Part shown: piece by piece, positions 1-6,398 of the stretch
How positions within the stretch are numbered: position 1 is the first letter of the stretch
Layout: every line of letters starts with the position of its first letter
Source of the DNA: an uncultured Oscillibacter sp.
Lineage (GTDB): Bacteria; Bacillota; Clostridia; Oscillospirales; Oscillospiraceae
DNA length: 7,508 nucleotides
Direction: 5' to 3'
NCBI GenBank assembly: GCA_902490355.1
Contig: CABUDN010000121.1
Location: 1 to 7,508, forward strand
Position numbers and translations under genes: made by a program
The notes under the pieces: generated by a model
The model's database searches: none
Seen by the model: only the letters and a program-made list of their open reading frames with translations
Told to the model about the DNA's origin: nothing

Positions 1-48
1 CGAGATAAAGGAATGTGACTGGAGTTCAGACGTGTGCTCTTCCGATCT
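1..48. other. Illumina TruSeq index (P7) adapter contamination
   Basis: Bases 15-48 match the standard TruSeq read-2/index adapter arm, ending in GCTCTTCCGATCT at 36-48. Bases 1-6 (CGAGAT) match the end of the P7 flow-cell sequence, and 7-14 (AAAGGAAT) sit where the index lies. Read in reverse (ATTCCTTT) this fits, from memory, TruSeq index 27. The segment is synthetic and should be trimmed. It creates a false end on the neighbouring MATE gene: its reverse complement encodes IGRAHV followed by a stop, a known adapter artefact tail in draft proteomes. Window base 1 is therefore a contig end. Confidence 0.98.
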
Positions 49-1291
49 GCCAGATGCCGTCCACCCCCAGGAGCGGGGGAAAGGCAAGAACAGCGACAAT
101 CTGAAAAACCAGGGTGCGCAGGAAAGAGATCAGAGCAGAGGTCAGACCGTCGTTGAGGGCGGTGAAAAACGAGGAGCCGAAAATGGAAAATCCGCAGAAC
201 AGGAAGGAAACCGAGAAAATGGAAAATCCGCGGAGGGTCAGAGCCAGCAGCTGCGGGTCATATCCCACAAAGAGGCGCGAGAGGGGGGAAGCCAGCAGCA
301 ATGCGGCAGCGAACATGGCGACGGCGAACAGAGAGAGCAGAATCAGACTTTTTTTCAGCAGACTGTGCAGCTCGCCGGTGTGCCCGGCTCCATAGTGATA
401 GCTGATTACCGGGGCGGTGCCCAAAGAATAACCCAGGAAAATAGCCTGGAATACCAGGTTGACGTACATCAAAACGCCGTAGGCCGCCACGCCGTTTTCT
501 CCGGCATAACGGAGCAGCTGGACGTTGTAGAGCATGCTTACAATTGATGCGGAGATGTTGCTCATCAGTTCGGAGGAACCGTTGAGACAGACCCGCAGTA
601 GCGCACGGCGATCCGGTTTGGCCCAGGTCAGATGCAGCCGGCTGGTGTTGGGGCGCAGAAAGTAGACGAGGGGCAGGATTCCGCCGACGCATTGACTCAG
701 GGCAGTGGCGGCTGCCGCGCCCCGGAGTCCCCAGGAGAATACTGCAACAAACAGAGCGTCCAACACCACGTTGGTCATGCCTGCTGCCACGGTTACATAA
801 AGACCCAGCTTTGGCTTTTCCGCTGTGGCAAACAGACACTGAAATTCAAATTGAAGTACATAGGCAGGAATGGCAGCCAGAATGACCTGCCCGTAGAGGA
901 TGCTTTGCTCCAGCAGTTCGCCTTGGGCACCCAGTGCTGCGGCGATGGGGCGCAGCAGCAGAAAACCAGCTGCGGACAGAATTATGCCGCAGGCAAGGGA
1001 CACCCATACCAGCATGGAGAACAGGCGATTGGCTTCTTCCGGCTTGCCTTCGCCCATGGTCTTGGCGATCAAGGCACCGCCTCCGGTGCCGAACAGAAAC
1101 CCGACACACCCCAGAATCAACAAAAACGGCATGATGAAATTCACAGCGGCAAAGGGCGTCTTTCCTACAAAATTGGAGACAAAAAAGCCATCCACCACTC
1201 CATAGATCGAGGTAAATACCAGCATGATGATGGACGGAAGGGTATAGCGCAGAAGGCGCGAATAAGAAAAATGGTCGGAAAGGCGAATCAT
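49..1291 (-). CDS. MATE family multidrug efflux transporter, 3' end missing
   Basis: An inner-membrane antiporter of the MATE family, which exports cationic drugs or toxic metabolites using a Na+ or H+ gradient. The 414 genuine residues are nearly all hydrophobic helices. The N-terminal half has YGVVDGFFVSNFVG near residue 25-40 and a glycine-rich GTGGGALIAKTMGEGKPEEA loop near 69-88; the C-terminal half has its counterpart SYHYGAGHTGELHSLLKKS. The family is usually about 440-460 residues. The protein stops at GVDGIW, the beginning of the last helix, so some 30-40 residues are lost where the adapter begins. I chose the ATG at 1291 because AGAGGAG lies just upstream; the in-frame ATG at 1318 has no good ribosome site. 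It lies 90 bp downstream of the marR-type gene on the same strand, which suggests co-transcription and drug-responsive control. The substrate cannot be told from sequence. Confidence 0.93.
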
Positions 1292-1304
1292 AGACTCCTC
1301 TTCC

Positions 1305-1328
1305 GGCCGGCAGCACATGGGGCCGGCC
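1305..1328 (-). promoter_or_regulatory. GC-rich hairpin in the marR-MATE intergenic leader
   Basis: GGCCGGC at 1305-1311 pairs perfectly with GCCGGCC at 1322-1328 around a 10-base loop. The stem ends a few bases before the MATE ribosome site and has no T-tract after it, so it is not a classic terminator. It could be an mRNA processing or stability element, or it could modulate MATE translation. Function is inferred only. Confidence 0.3.
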
Positions 1329-1381
1329 TATACGCGTTGTATCAAATGCAAAATCTTTGGGCAGCGCTTCCGGGAGGAAGC

Positions 1382-1816
1382 TCACAGCTTGGCGGCTCGC
1401 TCCCGCAAGGCCAATAAAAACCGCTCCGTCAGATCCATGTACTGGGCAACTTCCTCCGGCGCCCAGGAGGCAAGAATTTCGTTTTCCATGTTCAGAATCC
1501 GCATGGCGGTTTTCTGGGCAAAACCGGTTCCCGCTTCCGTCAGGCACACAGTTTTTGCCTTTCGGCCTGCGGATTCCAGATAGATGAGGCCCTGGGCCTC
1601 CAGCTTGCGCAGGGCAGAGTTGACCGTTTGCTTGCTCAGCCCGCTGCACAGACAAATGTCGCTGATGCGGCAGGGACCGCCTTCGCAGCAGAGCGTGTAG
1701 AGAATTTTGGATACACTGTCGGACATGCCCAACTGATAGGATAGGTCATGGTAAACAGCTTCCAGCTCCCCCAGCAGGTGGTTATATCGTTTGAGTTGTG
1801 CGTGAGTGTGCTGCAT
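1382..1816 (-). CDS. MarR family transcriptional regulator
   Basis: A 144-residue winged-helix repressor, the usual length for MarR proteins, which bind palindromic DNA as dimers and release it on binding phenolic ligands or on oxidation. The DNA-binding core runs from about residue 34 (SVSKILYTLC) through the recognition helix SKQTVNSALRKLEAQGL at 61-77 and the wing at 78-92 (YLESAGRKAKTVCLTEAG). N- and C-terminal helices would form the dimer interface. It has several cysteines (C43, C44, C49, C55, C57, C91), which would allow thiol-based sensing, though that is not shown. I chose the ATG at 1816, 8 bases after GGAGG; the ATG at 1831 overlaps that ribosome site and the ATG at 1876 lies upstream of the predicted transcript start. 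It is followed by the MATE pump and preceded by its own operator-bearing promoter. Confidence 0.93.
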   Translation of the reverse strand: MQHTHAQLKRYNHLLGELEAVYHDLSYQLGMSDSVSKILYTLCCEGGPCRISDICLCSGLSKQTVNSALRKLEAQGLIYLESAGRKAKTVCLTEAGTGFAQKTAMRILNMENEILASWAPEEVAQYMDLTERFLLALRERAAKL

Positions 1817-1834
1817 CGCAATGTCCTCCATATT

Positions 1835-1883
1835 GTCCGAAATCGTACCATTGCATTTTAGTACGAAATCGTACAAAAGTCAA
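1835..1883 (-). promoter_or_regulatory. marR promoter with two palindromic operators
   Basis: On the minus strand a -35 TTGACT (1883-1878) is followed by 17 bp and a -10 TAAAAT (1860-1855), each one mismatch from consensus. The spacer holds the perfect palindrome GTACGATTTCGTAC (1861-1874; arms GTACGA/TCGTAC, 2-bp centre). A second copy with one mismatch lies at 1835-1848, where the transcript should start. CGAAATCGTAC is repeated exactly at 1838-1848 and 1864-1874, 26 bp apart. A dimer on each site would block polymerase binding, so autorepression by the adjacent MarR protein is the natural reading. Confidence 0.82.
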
Positions 1884-1903
1884 GGGGGGGAGACTGGGCA
1901 GAG

Positions 1904-1941
1904 AAAAACCGCACGGCCTTGCAAGCTGCAAGGCCGTGCGG
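1904..1941 (-). terminator. Rho-independent terminator of the DUF4127 gene
   Basis: A perfect 15-bp stem (1909-1923 with 1927-1941) with a 3-base loop, followed on the minus strand by TTTTT at 1908-1904. It lies 12 bp past the DUF4127 stop codon and about 20 bp before the marR -35 box, so it separates the two transcription units. Confidence 0.93.
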
Positions 1942-1953
1942 CGAATTGAAGGA

Positions 1954-3732
1954 TTAACGATAGTAAATTCCGAGAAACTGTTGGTGCGGTTGTGTAAAAT
2001 CCCCCAACTGGATGTCCATGCTGATTTCAAACGCCCGGTCCCAGGGGAAGCGGTAATTGTCCAGCGTGATGCTGCCCCATCCCAGCTCCGCATAGGGCTG
2101 CCGGGAGGAATAGGCGGAGATGAAATTGCTGTGTTCCAGATTTTCAATGACGGGAGCCGTCTCGGCCGTCATGCCGGATTTCAGCCGGGCCAGGATTGCC
2201 TCCCGGTCGATGTCGGGCTGCCAGAAGTTGTCGGGGTTGCCGGCCAGATCGTTGCGCACGAAGGCCAGAATGTCCTCACGGACAACATTTTTATAGCAAA
2301 AATCCTTCAGGACACTGTCTGCCAAAGTTTTGGCGAAGGCGCTTTCCGTGGCGGCGGTGGGGGTGCCGGACTGGAGAAACGCATACCGGGCAATGCCGTG
2401 GCTGACCGCGGTACCGGTGACGATGGCCATGTCCAAAAAGCCCGCGTAGCTCAAAAGCCAGCCCAGTTCGGTCCGCTCTGTCAGGGCATCGTGGAAATCG
2501 GTCCCGTACAGGCCGTTGCCCGCATCAATCAGAATCACAGGCTGCTTGGCCTGGCGGCAGTTGTTGAGGTCGTCAATCAGCTGATCGTAATAAGCGGCTT
2601 TCTGGGTCTCATCGGCAGGCTGGGTCAGGACCAGCACACTCAGTTCTGCCTCCGCGGCGGAAGTGAGGGTGAGATCGAAGAAGTCTGCATGTTCAGCCAC
2701 GATGGTCTCCAGGGGCTGATAGTCATAGGCACAGGCTGGTTGGTCCTCCATCCCGCCGTAATAGCGGACGGATACCTTGGCGCCGGACCAGTTGGTTTCT
2801 TCCAGGTAGAGCTTGGTGACGACTTTGAAAGCCAGATCATCCACACCGGAGAGCAGGGCATCCCCCTCCCGCAGCAGGCTGCGCAGGTAGGCAATCTCAT
2901 TTTTCTGGATGCTGTCTTCCTCCGAGGAGTCATCAATGCCGATCAGCACCCGGAACTGCGCGCACTCCGGCTGGTCCACCAGTTCCATCATTCGGCTGGA
3001 CAGCTCCAGCTTCCGGGACCGGGCGGAGAGGTATTCATCCACTTCCCACTGCTCCAGGCCAAAGTCCGCGGGATCGAGCAGGCTGCCGCTGCCGGAGAGC
3101 CGGTAGTCTGCCTCAATGGCCTCCACGGTAAGGGCGTCTCCGGTCAGCACGGGGCGGCCCTCCATGCCGTAAGCGCGCAGGGCGTTGTAGCCTTCCAGGT
3201 CCCAGTGGTCATAGCCCACGGTGGGGGCCAGACGCATGACGCTCTCCAACAGCCAGACCCGGTTGTTTTCGTCAGCGGACAGGGTTTGAATCAGGGACTC
3301 CAGCAGTTCCAACTCCGTCAGCTCGGTTCCATCCGAGAGGGTGATGACCTCATGGTCGGCCATGGAGCGGGAATTGACCAGTCCGCCGGAGAGCAGCTGG
3401 TCCATAGAGAGAATGTACCGGTCGCACCCGGCCGCCTCCTGGGCCAGCACCCATTCATAGAGATCCGCCCGGTCCCCGGACTGTGTGCCGTTTTCATTCA
3501 GGGGCTGGCCGCTCAGACGGGTCCGGTAATCATCCGTTTCCGGCATCAGCAGGGTATAGCCCAGAGATTCCGCCAGATAGACCACCCGCTCCACGTTGTC
3601 CGGGCGGTCGTCCAGCGGGACATAGGCAATGGCCGGAGCAGAGTCCTCAGCCGGTGCCAGGGTTACCGGCTTTGCGCCGCATCCCGTCAGCAGACTGCAA
3701 AGCAGGATGAGTGCCAGTAGCTGTCGTTTCAT
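1954..3732 (-). CDS. DUF4127 family lipoprotein
   Basis: 592 residues. Residues 1-18 are a lipoprotein signal peptide: MKRQ, a hydrophobic stretch, then the lipobox LLTGC with Cys18 as the lipidation site, so the mature protein should be anchored on the outside of the membrane. The rest matches the DUF4127 pattern as I know it: AYVPLDDRPDN at 36-46, MDQLLSGGLVNSR at 110-122, GIDDS at 265-269, DAGNG at 403-407 and the C-terminal RFPWDRAFEI at 561-570. The family has no established function. Conserved Asp, Arg and Asn clusters suggest a metal-using or carbohydrate-related enzyme, but that is a guess. The ATG at 3732 is set by AGGAG six bases upstream and by the signal peptide; the longer form from 3786 would translate the terminator. 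The gene lies between two terminators and no clear promoter of its own is visible, so it may depend on read-through from ybaB or on a weak promoter. Confidence 0.88.
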   Translation of the reverse strand: MKRQLLALILLCSLLTGCGAKPVTLAPAEDSAPAIAYVPLDDRPDNVERVVYLAESLGYTLLMPETDDYRTRLSGQPLNENGTQSGDRADLYEWVLAQEAAGCDRYILSMDQLLSGGLVNSRSMADHEVITLSDGTELTELELLESLIQTLSADENNRVWLLESVMRLAPTVGYDHWDLEGYNALRAYGMEGRPVLTGDALTVEAIEADYRLSGSGSLLDPADFGLEQWEVDEYLSARSRKLELSSRMMELVDQPECAQFRVLIGIDDSSEEDSIQKNEIAYLRSLLREGDALLSGVDDLAFKVVTKLYLEETNWSGAKVSVRYYGGMEDQPACAYDYQPLETIVAEHADFFDLTLTSAAEAELSVLVLTQPADETQKAAYYDQLIDDLNNCRQAKQPVILIDAGNGLYGTDFHDALTERTELGWLLSYAGFLDMAIVTGTAVSHGIARYAFLQSGTPTAATESAFAKTLADSVLKDFCYKNVVREDILAFVRNDLAGNPDNFWQPDIDREAILARLKSGMTAETAPVIENLEHSNFISAYSSRQPYAELGWGSITLDNYRFPWDRAFEISMDIQLGDFTQPHQQFLGIYYR

Positions 3733-3746
3733 CAGTGACTCCTTCC

Positions 3747-3780
3747 AAAAAGAGCGGAGCCATTGGCCCCGCTCTTTTTT
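3747..3780 (-). terminator. Rho-independent terminator after ybaB
   Basis: AAAAAGAGCGG (3747-3757) pairs with CCGCTCTTTTT (3769-3779), with an inner GCC/GGC extension (3759-3761 with 3765-3767) after an A-C mismatch. The A- and T-runs on both sides make it able to work in either direction. On the minus strand the T-run (3751-3747) is immediately followed by GGAAGGAG, the ribosome site of the DUF4127 gene. Confidence 0.88.
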
Positions 3781-3792
3781 CAACACGGTAAC

Positions 3793-4155
3793 TTACAGAC
3801 CGAACGCACCCAGGTTCAGTCCGCCGGTGACGCTCTCCAGACCCTTGTCCATCGCCTCACCGGCCTGACGCAGAGCCTCATTGACGGCGGAGACCACCAG
3901 GTCCTGGAGCATCTCCACATCCTCGGGATCGACAGCCTCGGGCTTAATCGTAATGGAGAGAACTTCCTTCTTGCCGTTGACCCGGGCTTCCACAACACCG
4001 CCGCCCACGCTGGCGGAGAATTCCTGGGCTTCCACAGCCTCCTGTGCAGCATTCATCTGCTCCTGCATCTGCTGGATTTTCTGCTGCATCTCAGCCTGAC
4101 GCTGTGCGCCAGACACCTTACCGTTGGTAAATCCACGACGGGCACTGTATCCCAT
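3793..4155 (-). CDS. ybaB: YbaB/EbfC family nucleoid-associated protein
   Basis: A 120-residue small DNA-binding protein of the YbaB/EbfC family, which forms tweezer-like dimers and coats the nucleoid. Residues 17-45 (AQRQAEMQQKIQQMQEQM and on) form the long N-terminal helix. They are followed by the conserved EFSASVGGGVVEARVNGKKEV strand pair and ITIKPEAVDPEDVEMLQDLVVSAVNEAL, the family signature. The C-terminus ends in a Gly/Leu-rich tail (TGGLNLGAFGL). The first 16 residues (MGYSARRGFTNGKVSG) are basic and replace the usual methionine- and glycine-rich start. The ATG at 4155 has AAAGGAG 10 bases upstream. It begins 23 bp after dnaX on the same strand, the classic dnaX-ybaB pairing, so the two are almost certainly co-transcribed. 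The usual third partner recR does not follow. Confidence 0.95.
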   Translation of the reverse strand: MGYSARRGFTNGKVSGAQRQAEMQQKIQQMQEQMNAAQEAVEAQEFSASVGGGVVEARVNGKKEVLSITIKPEAVDPEDVEMLQDLVVSAVNEALRQAGEAMDKGLESVTGGLNLGAFGL

Positions 4156-4178
4156 GATTTCTGATCTCCTTTGTATAA

Positions 4179-5954
4179 TTATTTGATTTCAATATTGTCA
4201 AACCGGCTGCCGAACTGCAGCAGATTTTTCAGATTTTCTTTGGGGGCGGACTGCGGCGGTTCCCCCACGTGAAACAAGATGCGCGGAGCGGTGCCGGTGG
4301 CCCGTTCCGTTTCCTCGCTCAAAACACCTTTGACCCGGTCGTTATCCAACCGTCCCAGAGTGATTTCGTCCGGTGCATAGATTGTCAGCTGGCCGTTTTC
4401 CCATGCCCCCTGACACATGTCCAGAAATGCCCGGTACATAGGAGGCAGGCGGCCCTTGCAGCTCTCCGACAGTGCGCGCCACCAGTTGGCGTCGCACACG
4501 GAATTGCCCGCTGGGGCAGGGGAGGCTTCCGGTACGTCCAAAATCCGCTCGCCGGGTTCTTCCGGCAGCGGCGGTTCCGGAAGATCCAGCACCCGTTCGC
4601 CGGGCTCTTCCGGCAATGGGGGTTCTTCCGGCAGTGGCGGTTCTTCCTGAGGGGGAGGTTCCTTCGGTCCGGCGGCAGCGGCTTGCTGCGTGCTGGAGGG
4701 ATTTTCCCAGGGAGGAAGATCGTCAGCAGGGGGCGTGCGTGGAGCGGACTGCCGCACAGGAGTGGTTTTTGGCGCGGCCTGGGCCGCAGTGCCGCTGCGC
4801 AGGATCTGCCCGCGTGCGGCGGATTCCTCCAGGCGCTGAATCCGGACCTCCAGGGCGGTCAGGTCCCCGCACAAGGATTCGTCGCACAGACGCAGCAGGC
4901 ATAATTCGGCATCCATTCTGCGGTTGGCACTGAAGTAAAGGTCGGCAGATGCCTTTTGCAGGGTGGAGGCCAAATATAAAAGACGGTTTCCCGACGCGTT
5001 TTGTTCCAGTCGATCCAGAGTGGCGGTATCGTATCCGCCGCTGAGCAGCGCTGCACCGCCTTCGGGGGCTGTACGCCGCAGCAGAAGGTCCCGGGTCAAA
5101 GTGGACAGCTCACCGAGCACGGCGCCCACGTCCTTGCCGCCGGTGTACAGCTGGTGGAGCAGCAGCAGCGCGGCTTTGGAGTCCCGGCGCAGGATATGCT
5201 CCATCAACTGGGCGGTCTGCAGATTTCCGGCCAGCCCTAAGACTTCCAGAACGGAGTTGCTGTCGATCTGGCCGCCGGAGGCTGCGCACTGATCCAACAG
5301 GGACAGCGCGTCCCGCAGGGCGCCGTCGGCCAGCCGGGAAAGCAGCTCAGCACCGTCTTCCCGGAGATCGATTCCCTCCTGGCTGGCTACATACTGCAGC
5401 CGGGCGGAGATGTCCGCCGGGGTGATGCGGCGAAAAGAAAAACGCTGGCACCGGGAAAGAATGGTCGCAGGAACTTTGTGCAGTTCCGTGGTGGCCAGGA
5501 TGAACATCAGATGTTCCGGCGGTTCCTCCAAAATCTTCAGAAGGGCATTAAAGGCCGGAGTCGAGAGCATGTGGACCTCATCGACGATGTAGACCCGCTT
5601 GCGGACATTGGCAGGGGAGTAAATGGCTTCGTCCCGCAATGCACGGACCTGATCCACGCCGTTGTTGGAAGCGGCGTCCAGCTCCAGTACGTCCAGAAAG
5701 CTGCCGCTTTCGATTCCTACGCAGGAAGGGCACTGGCAGCAGGGATCTCCATTTACCGGATGCTCACAGTTGACAGCCTTGGCCAGGATTTTGGCGCAGG
5801 TGGTTTTTCCCGTGCCGCGGGTACCGGTGAAGAGATAGGCATGGGACGTACGTCCTTCTGCTACCTGCTTTTTCAGCGTATCGGTAATATGGGATTGTCC
5901 AATGACGTCGGAAAACGTTTTAGGCCGCCATTTACGGTACAGCGCCTGGTACAT
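4179..5954 (-). CDS. dnaX: DNA polymerase III subunit gamma/tau
   Basis: The 591-residue clamp-loader ATPase, which opens the beta sliding clamp and ties the replicase together. From MYQALYRKWRP the protein shows Walker A GTRGTGKT (44-51), a zinc site with C63, C72, C75 and C78, the AASNNGVDQVR segment, Walker B VYIVDEVH (121-128), sensor 1 LATTE and the SRC arginine-finger motif (167-169). Domain III follows, then a short coiled helix near 364-381. Next comes a Pro/Glu-rich linker (about 385-485) with internal repeats, and a C-terminal domain with WWRALSESCKGRLPPMYRAF. I chose the ATG at 5954, nine bases after GGAGGG, because the family begins at this residue; reading further upstream would translate the SRP RNA. 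I saw no A-rich slippery heptamer of the E. coli type, so probably only the long form is made. It is co-transcribed with ybaB and follows the SRP RNA directly. Confidence 0.97.
   Translation of the reverse strand: MYQALYRKWRPKTFSDVIGQSHITDTLKKQVAEGRTSHAYLFTGTRGTGKTTCAKILAKAVNCEHPVNGDPCCQCPSCVGIESGSFLDVLELDAASNNGVDQVRALRDEAIYSPANVRKRVYIVDEVHMLSTPAFNALLKILEEPPEHLMFILATTELHKVPATILSRCQRFSFRRITPADISARLQYVASQEGIDLREDGAELLSRLADGALRDALSLLDQCAASGGQIDSNSVLEVLGLAGNLQTAQLMEHILRRDSKAALLLLHQLYTGGKDVGAVLGELSTLTRDLLLRRTAPEGGAALLSGGYDTATLDRLEQNASGNRLLYLASTLQKASADLYFSANRRMDAELCLLRLCDESLCGDLTALEVRIQRLEESAARGQILRSGTAAQAAPKTTPVRQSAPRTPPADDLPPWENPSSTQQAAAAGPKEPPPQEEPPLPEEPPLPEEPGERVLDLPEPPLPEEPGERILDVPEASPAPAGNSVCDANWWRALSESCKGRLPPMYRAFLDMCQGAWENGQLTIYAPDEITLGRLDNDRVKGVLSEETERATGTAPRILFHVGEPPQSAPKENLKNLLQFGSRFDNIEIK
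4549..4646 (-). repeat. Tandem repeats in the DnaX Pro/Glu linker
   Basis: Two diverged 48-bp units (starting at 4549 and 4597) encode PLPEEPGER(V/I)LD(L/V)PE-type 16-residue repeats. Inside them, 18-bp units encoding PPLPEE lie side by side at 4605-4622 and 4623-4640, with a related copy at 4557-4574. All are multiples of three, so expansion keeps the reading frame. They sit in a disordered linker where length changes should be tolerated. Confidence 0.85.
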
Positions 5955-5980
5955 GGATTTTTTCCCTCCCGGAACATGCG

Positions 5981-6119
5981 AGTCCTCCGCATGCAGCTGC
6001 GGAACCGGCACCCTCGCGGCACATGGGACATCCCGCTTAATGCTGCTCGGTTCCCCGCCTGACATGATTCACGGGGTCCCATTGCGCGAGACCGGCTCCG
6101 CAGCTGCATGCGGAGGACT
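5981..6119 (-). ncRNA. ffs: Signal recognition particle RNA, small bacterial type (ffs/scr)
   Basis: The RNA that pairs with Ffh to target nascent membrane and secreted proteins. Read on the minus strand, it has the conserved domain IV at 6063-6042: GTCAGG, then CGG-GGAA-CCG, then AGCAGC, which is the asymmetric loop plus GGAA tetraloop recognised by Ffh. The ends form a perfect 23-bp helix (6097-6119 with 5981-6003), and shorter paired segments lie between. The length is about 139 nt, close to the 4.5S type, without an Alu domain. The ends are set by the stem, so mature termini may differ by a few bases. It lies only 26 bases before the dnaX start with no terminator between, the same neighbourhood as scr-dnaX in Bacillus. 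The RNA must therefore be cut from a longer transcript. Confidence 0.93.
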
Positions 6120-6137
6120 TATCATAATAGCTTTTAC

Positions 6138-6166
6138 ATTTTACTATATCCGGCGGGAATTGGCAA
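6138..6166 (-). promoter_or_regulatory. Promoter of the SRP RNA-dnaX-ybaB unit
   Basis: Minus strand -35 TTGCCA (6166-6161), 17-bp spacer, -10 TAAAAT (6143-6138), each five of six to consensus. The start would be near 6131, about a dozen bases before the SRP RNA stem, which fits later trimming of the 5' end. A second -10-like TATTAT lies closer in but has no matching -35. Confidence 0.78.
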
Positions 6167-6215
6167 CCGGAAATTTGCTTCTTCCCAAATTTTCTTGTAA
6201 TTGTGAAAAACGTGC

Positions 6216-6243
6216 TTTACAATTGCAAAAATTATGGTATAAT
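6216..6243 (+). promoter_or_regulatory. Promoter of the tRNA unit
   Basis: -35 TTTACA (6216-6221), 16-bp spacer, perfect -10 TATAAT (6238-6243) preceded by TGG, an extended -10. The start is expected near 6250. It points away from the SRP RNA promoter, so the AT-rich stretch between is shared divergent control DNA. The broken tRNA follows at 6297 and the intact tRNA-Ala at 6399. Confidence 0.8.
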
Positions 6244-6296
6244 ACCTCTTGTCGTCGGAATTGCAGGTATGGTTCTGATGTGAAAATCAGGTACTT

Positions 6297-6321
6297 GGGC
6301 TCGTAGCTCAGCTGGGAGCGC
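6297..6321 (+). pseudogene. Truncated tRNA, 5' half only
   Basis: GGGCTCG-TA-GCTC-AGCTGG-GAGC-GC reads as the 5' acceptor strand, positions 8-9 and a D arm with a two-base deletion. No anticodon arm follows and no partner for GGGCTCG is found before the next tRNA. TAGCTCAGCTGGGAG (6304-6318) is identical to the same part of the intact tRNA 102 bp downstream. It cannot fold as a tRNA. Its original identity cannot be fixed without the anticodon. Confidence 0.72.
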
Positions 6322-6398
6322 AAAGGGTTCGGTTTTCTGCCACATCTATAATTTCATATTGCTTTATTCTTCTGTTCCGCTTTTGGAACTGTTGATTT

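Noticed and set aside
26..48. Natural C-terminus IGRAHV of the MATE protein
   Set aside because: These codons are the sequencing adapter read in reverse.
1817..1876. Longer MarR starts at 1876 or 1831
   Set aside because: The first lies inside the -35/-10 region, upstream of the predicted transcript start; the second overlaps the GGAGG that serves the ATG at 1816.
1798..3720. A 640-codon open frame on the plus strand, antisense to the DUF4127 gene
   Set aside because: It is a codon-bias shadow: the opposite frame has a lipoprotein signal, conserved family motifs and a good ribosome site. This frame starts inside the marR leader, crosses the operator and a terminator hairpin, and gives no family-like protein.
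4179..5954. Programmed -1 frameshift making a short gamma form of DnaX
   Set aside because: The longest A-run in the gene (CCA AAA ACC near 4766-4771) does not fit a slippery heptamer in the reading frame, and no A AAA AAG site is present.
5955..6065. A 37-residue N-terminal extension of DnaX
   Set aside because: It translates the SRP RNA. DnaX proteins begin at MYQALYRKWRP, and the ribosome site lies just before that ATG.
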